The notes under the pieces are model-generated. The model was given only the letters and a program-made list of their open reading frames with translations. It was not told the origin of the DNA and did not search any database. Below are positions 22,992 to 24,766 of a stretch of DNA of 24,766 nt, piece by piece. Made by a program: the position numbers and the translations under genes. The stretch is from an uncultured Prevotella sp. (GTDB taxonomy: Bacteria; Bacteroidota; Bacteroidia; Bacteroidales; Bacteroidaceae): the NCBI GenBank assembly GCA_937877685.1, contig CALFGU010000241.1:1-24766 (forward strand), given 5' to 3'. The stretch's first letter is position 1, and every line of letters starts with the position of its first letter.

Positions 22992-23096
22992 TGACGCTGA
23001 AGGCGTCACCGCTCAGTAACCGGGGTGTTTGAGCGAAGCGAATACCCCCGGTTGAAGCACTTAGGAAAGACGCACCCTAAAGGGGTGCCCCAACAA
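22992..23096 (-). repeat. REP-type element, copy 1 (inverted)
   Basis: This is the reverse complement of the elements at 23592-23696 and 24010-24114. It carries the end hairpins TGACGC CTTCA GCGTCA and GCACCC CTTTA GGGTGC (read on the - strand) and a central CCGGGGGT...ACCCCGG pairing. It lies just downstream of the transposase gene. Confidence 0.85.
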
Positions 23097-23139
23097 GTAG
23101 ATATACAATAGTGTTTTTACCCTTTAAAATTACACATCT

Positions 23140-23583
23140 CTAAATGTATCTTTCGTCAAATTCAACCCCCATTTCATTTAACAAGGCAATAAGTTCATCA
23201 CGAGCAGAGATTTTGCTGTGATGTACTTTCTGATCTATAATATATTGCATCACCCGAGATTTATCATGTTCCGAATATGAAAGTGCGCAATATCCTTCCG
23301 CCCATTTTACGAATAACGGAAACGTCTCGCGATTAGAAGTAAAGAAGTTGTTTGTCGCAATCTTCAAATCATGCACAAATGTTGCAATAGCTATCGAGGG
23401 GTGTAATCCTACAAGCAGATGTAAATGATCGGGCATACCATTGATGCGATAAAGTACGCAACTATGATTTTTACAAAACCCGTAAATGAACATGTATAAG
23501 TCTCGTTCATGCGCTTCTGCAATTGGGGCTGTTCCCTGATACGTACGCAATACGATATGATAGATAAGTTTGGTGTATGCCAT
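23140..23583 (-). CDS. REP-associated tyrosine transposase (IS200/IS605 TnpA-like)
   Basis: The 147-residue protein is a Y1-type HUH transposase. The HUH motif is HLH (53-55) in PDHLHLLVGL, and the likely catalytic tyrosine is Tyr114 in YIIDQKVHH, followed by Gln118 and His121-122, as in the family's YxxNQxxHH motif. The length is normal and both motifs are intact, so it may be active. REP-type elements lie directly on both sides, one starting nine bases upstream of its start codon, which fits a RAYT gene acting on its own REPs and not a self-mobile insertion sequence. No tnpB is present. Confidence 0.93.
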   Translation of the reverse strand: MAYTKLIYHIVLRTYQGTAPIAEAHERDLYMFIYGFCKNHSCVLYRINGMPDHLHLLVGLHPSIAIATFVHDLKIATNNFFTSNRETFPLFVKWAEGYCALSYSEHDKSRVMQYIIDQKVHHSKISARDELIALLNEMGVEFDERYI

Positions 23584-23591
23584 AGTCCTTA

Positions 23592-23696
23592 TTGTTGGAG
23601 CACCCCATTAGGATGCTATGATTATGTTTTCATTTCCCGGGGGTACTCGTTTCTCTCGCACCCTCGGTTATTGAGCGGTGACGCCTTCAGCGTCAT
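23592..23696 (+). repeat. REP-type element, copy 2
   Basis: It begins TTGTTGGAGCACCCC and ends TGACGCCTTCAGCGTCAT. The first hairpin is imperfect (GCACCC CATTA GGATGC); the last is perfect. It is opposite in direction to copy 1, so the transposase gene sits between inverted copies. Confidence 0.85.
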
Positions 23697-23733
23697 TACA
23701 ATATCATAATCCTTATGGGGACTTTTGGAGTGA

Positions 23734-23922
23734 CTACTTTTTCCTTCTATCCCAATAAACTTGCAAAAGTGTAAAACCCACACTCATCGCAACACCTTGA
23801 AAAGCCGCTCCAGCAAAGTCAAAAGCGGGTTTGTCTATCCATTGCCATAACAAGTCAAATGCCATGAAGATGGGGACTAAGATAATGGCGAGCAAAACGT
23901 ACTTCACGATTTTCTTATTCAT
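23734..23922 (-). CDS. 62-residue membrane protein
   Basis: MNKKIVKYVLLAIILVPIFMAFDLLW is a first membrane helix after a basic start, and FAGAAFQGVAMSVGFTLLQVYW is a second, followed by a basic DRRKK tail. Both ends should be cytosolic. Small two-helix proteins of this type are common in Bacteroidales; I do not recognise a named family. It stands alone between two REP elements, so it may be the only real gene in this stretch. Confidence 0.7.
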   Translation of the reverse strand: MNKKIVKYVLLAIILVPIFMAFDLLWQWIDKPAFDFAGAAFQGVAMSVGFTLLQVYWDRRKK

Positions 23923-24009
23923 AATTTTTAAGGTATTTAAGTGACTTCACTTTATGGATATGAAGGGTTAAGAATCACATTATACGAATCAGAGACTCCA
24001 TATCTCATA

Positions 24010-24114
24010 TTGTTGGGGCACCCCTTCAGGGTGCAATGATGATGTCTGTGTTGACCGGGGGTACTCGTTACTCTCGCACCCTCGGTTACTGAGCGGTGAC
24101 GCCTTCAGCGTCAT
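24010..24114 (+). repeat. REP-type element, copy 3
   Basis: The cleanest copy: hairpin GCACCC CTTCA GGGTGC at the left, a central CCGGGGGT / ACCCTCGG pairing, and hairpin TGACGC CTTCA GCGTCA at the right. Both end hairpins share the loop CTTCA. The rest of the gap, 23923-24301, holds no gene; near 24275 it has AAAACCTAAAAACCTCACG, similar to the leader words elsewhere. Confidence 0.85.
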
Positions 24115-24301
24115 TTCAAATTCAGGATGCTTTTTGGATAAGGAAACTACTGCCACTCATGCGCCATCTTGTTCGGAATTACGTGATAAAGAGCAGAGGA
24201 AACATTCATGCAAAAAGTTTTTTGACTCTTTAAAAGTCTTTAAGTGCATACCGCCTCTTTCGCAAGGTTCTCAAAACCTAAAAACCTCACGCCCTCCTTA
24301 C

Positions 24302-24766
24302 CTATTCCACTACCTTAATCTTACCCAAATCGCGGGGTTTGGCATTGGGCGTTTCGTCGGGATAACCTACGGCGAGGAAATAGCGGAGTTTGTAGCCGGG
24401 GGTGAAACCTAATTTGTCGAGATAGGGTTTTGCGGATGCGCTGGAGTTCATAAAGATGGAGGGGGCTGCCATAATGCACGTGCCGAGTCCGAGTTCTTGA
24501 GCCGCGAGGCACATGTTTTCCCCCATGAGTCCGACATTGATGAGCGTCATGCCCATTTCGTCGTCAGGACATGCCACGGCGATGAGGGCAGTAGCGTTGC
24601 GAAAGGCATTGCGAAAGCCGGGCGCATCGCTATTTACGAATTGCGGCATTTCCTGCTTCATCAATTCGGTCACTTCGTTCATGTAGTTGGCATCGTCAAG
24701 GATGCGCACTTCCCACTCTTGCTTGTTCATGGCATTAGGAGCATTTACGCCACACCCGGCAATCTG
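24302..24766 (-). CDS. Nitroreductase-family protein, 5' end outside the window
   Basis: The frame stays open to the right edge: 12 more codons (QIAGCGVNAPNA) precede the internal Met at 24730, and AGCGVNAPNAMNKQEWEVRIL is the classic FMN-binding start of nitroreductases (APSxxNxQPW type). The true start is therefore beyond the window. GMTLINVGLMGENMCLAAQELGLGTCIMA is the central helix and glycine loop, and LGFTPGYKLRYFLAVGYPDE is the family's C-terminal strand region. It probably reduces nitro compounds or quinones with NAD(P)H in the cytosol; the substrate cannot be told. 154 residues are visible. Confidence 0.93.
   Translation of the reverse strand, partial: QIAGCGVNAPNAMNKQEWEVRILDDANYMNEVTELMKQEMPQFVNSDAPGFRNAFRNATALIAVACPDDEMGMTLINVGLMGENMCLAAQELGLGTCIMAAPSIFMNSSASAKPYLDKLGFTPGYKLRYFLAVGYPDETPNAKPRDLGKIKVVE

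Noticed and set aside
23140..23583. Complete IS200/IS605 insertion sequence
   Set aside because: There is no tnpB and the flanking repeats are REP-type elements that also occur away from the gene, which fits a RAYT.
24134..24412. 92-residue open frame on the + strand
   Set aside because: It runs antisense into the nitroreductase gene and has no recognisable features.

Overview
The window looks like a chromosomal segment of a Bacteroidota member, probably of the order Bacteroidales. Several promoters match the TTTG / TAnnTTTG type typical of that phylum. Start codons follow A-rich leaders instead of Shine-Dalgarno sequences. The gene families (HisIE, carboxynorspermidine-dehydrogenase type reductase, lipoproteins with an LSSC-type lipobox, DUF1294, DUF805, DUF3784, a REP-associated transposase) fit the same group. 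This taxonomy is inference from sequence style, not from a marker gene.

Region 1 (1-2335) is housekeeping: the last codons of hisF, then hisIE, then a saccharopine-dehydrogenase-like gene with its own promoter and terminator. These genes are relatively GC-rich, with many C-ending codons.

Region 2 (about 2236-14700) is the most striking part. It is an AT-richer, one-direction cluster of ten genes behind one good promoter. In order: a lipoprotein with a vWA-like motif; a three-helix membrane protein; a tubulin/FtsZ-like GTPase; a 1338-residue actin/Hsp70-fold ATPase with an FG-rich repeat inserted in its nucleotide-binding domain; a second, degenerate actin/Hsp70-like protein ending in three proline-linked helical repeats; two TerD-family proteins; a single-pass membrane protein with four FDLxK motifs inside and a Cpl-7-like (CW_7) peptidoglycan-binding module outside; then, after a strong hairpin, a 52-residue two-helix membrane protein overlapped by a small lipoprotein. 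Together they suggest a Ter-type stress or conflict system linking two nucleotide-driven cytoskeletal families to the cell envelope. A 20-bp direct repeat, each copy followed by a GGCGCACC-type terminator, brackets the cluster, which could mean it was inserted next to the dehydrogenase gene.

Region 3 (14755-18474) returns to GC-richer genes on the + strand: a 725-residue protein of unknown family, a 51-residue basic protein, a YjbQ-family protein, a 99-residue hypothetical and a DUF1294 membrane protein. It ends at a textbook intrinsic terminator and a 49-bp inverted repeat.

Region 4 (19118-24766) lies on the - strand: a zinc-ribbon DUF805 protein, two secreted proteins of unknown function (one with propeller-like repeats), a DUF3784 membrane protein, a flavin-reductase-like protein, a REP-associated tyrosine transposase flanked by three copies of a multi-hairpin REP element, a 62-residue membrane protein, and a nitroreductase running off the right edge.
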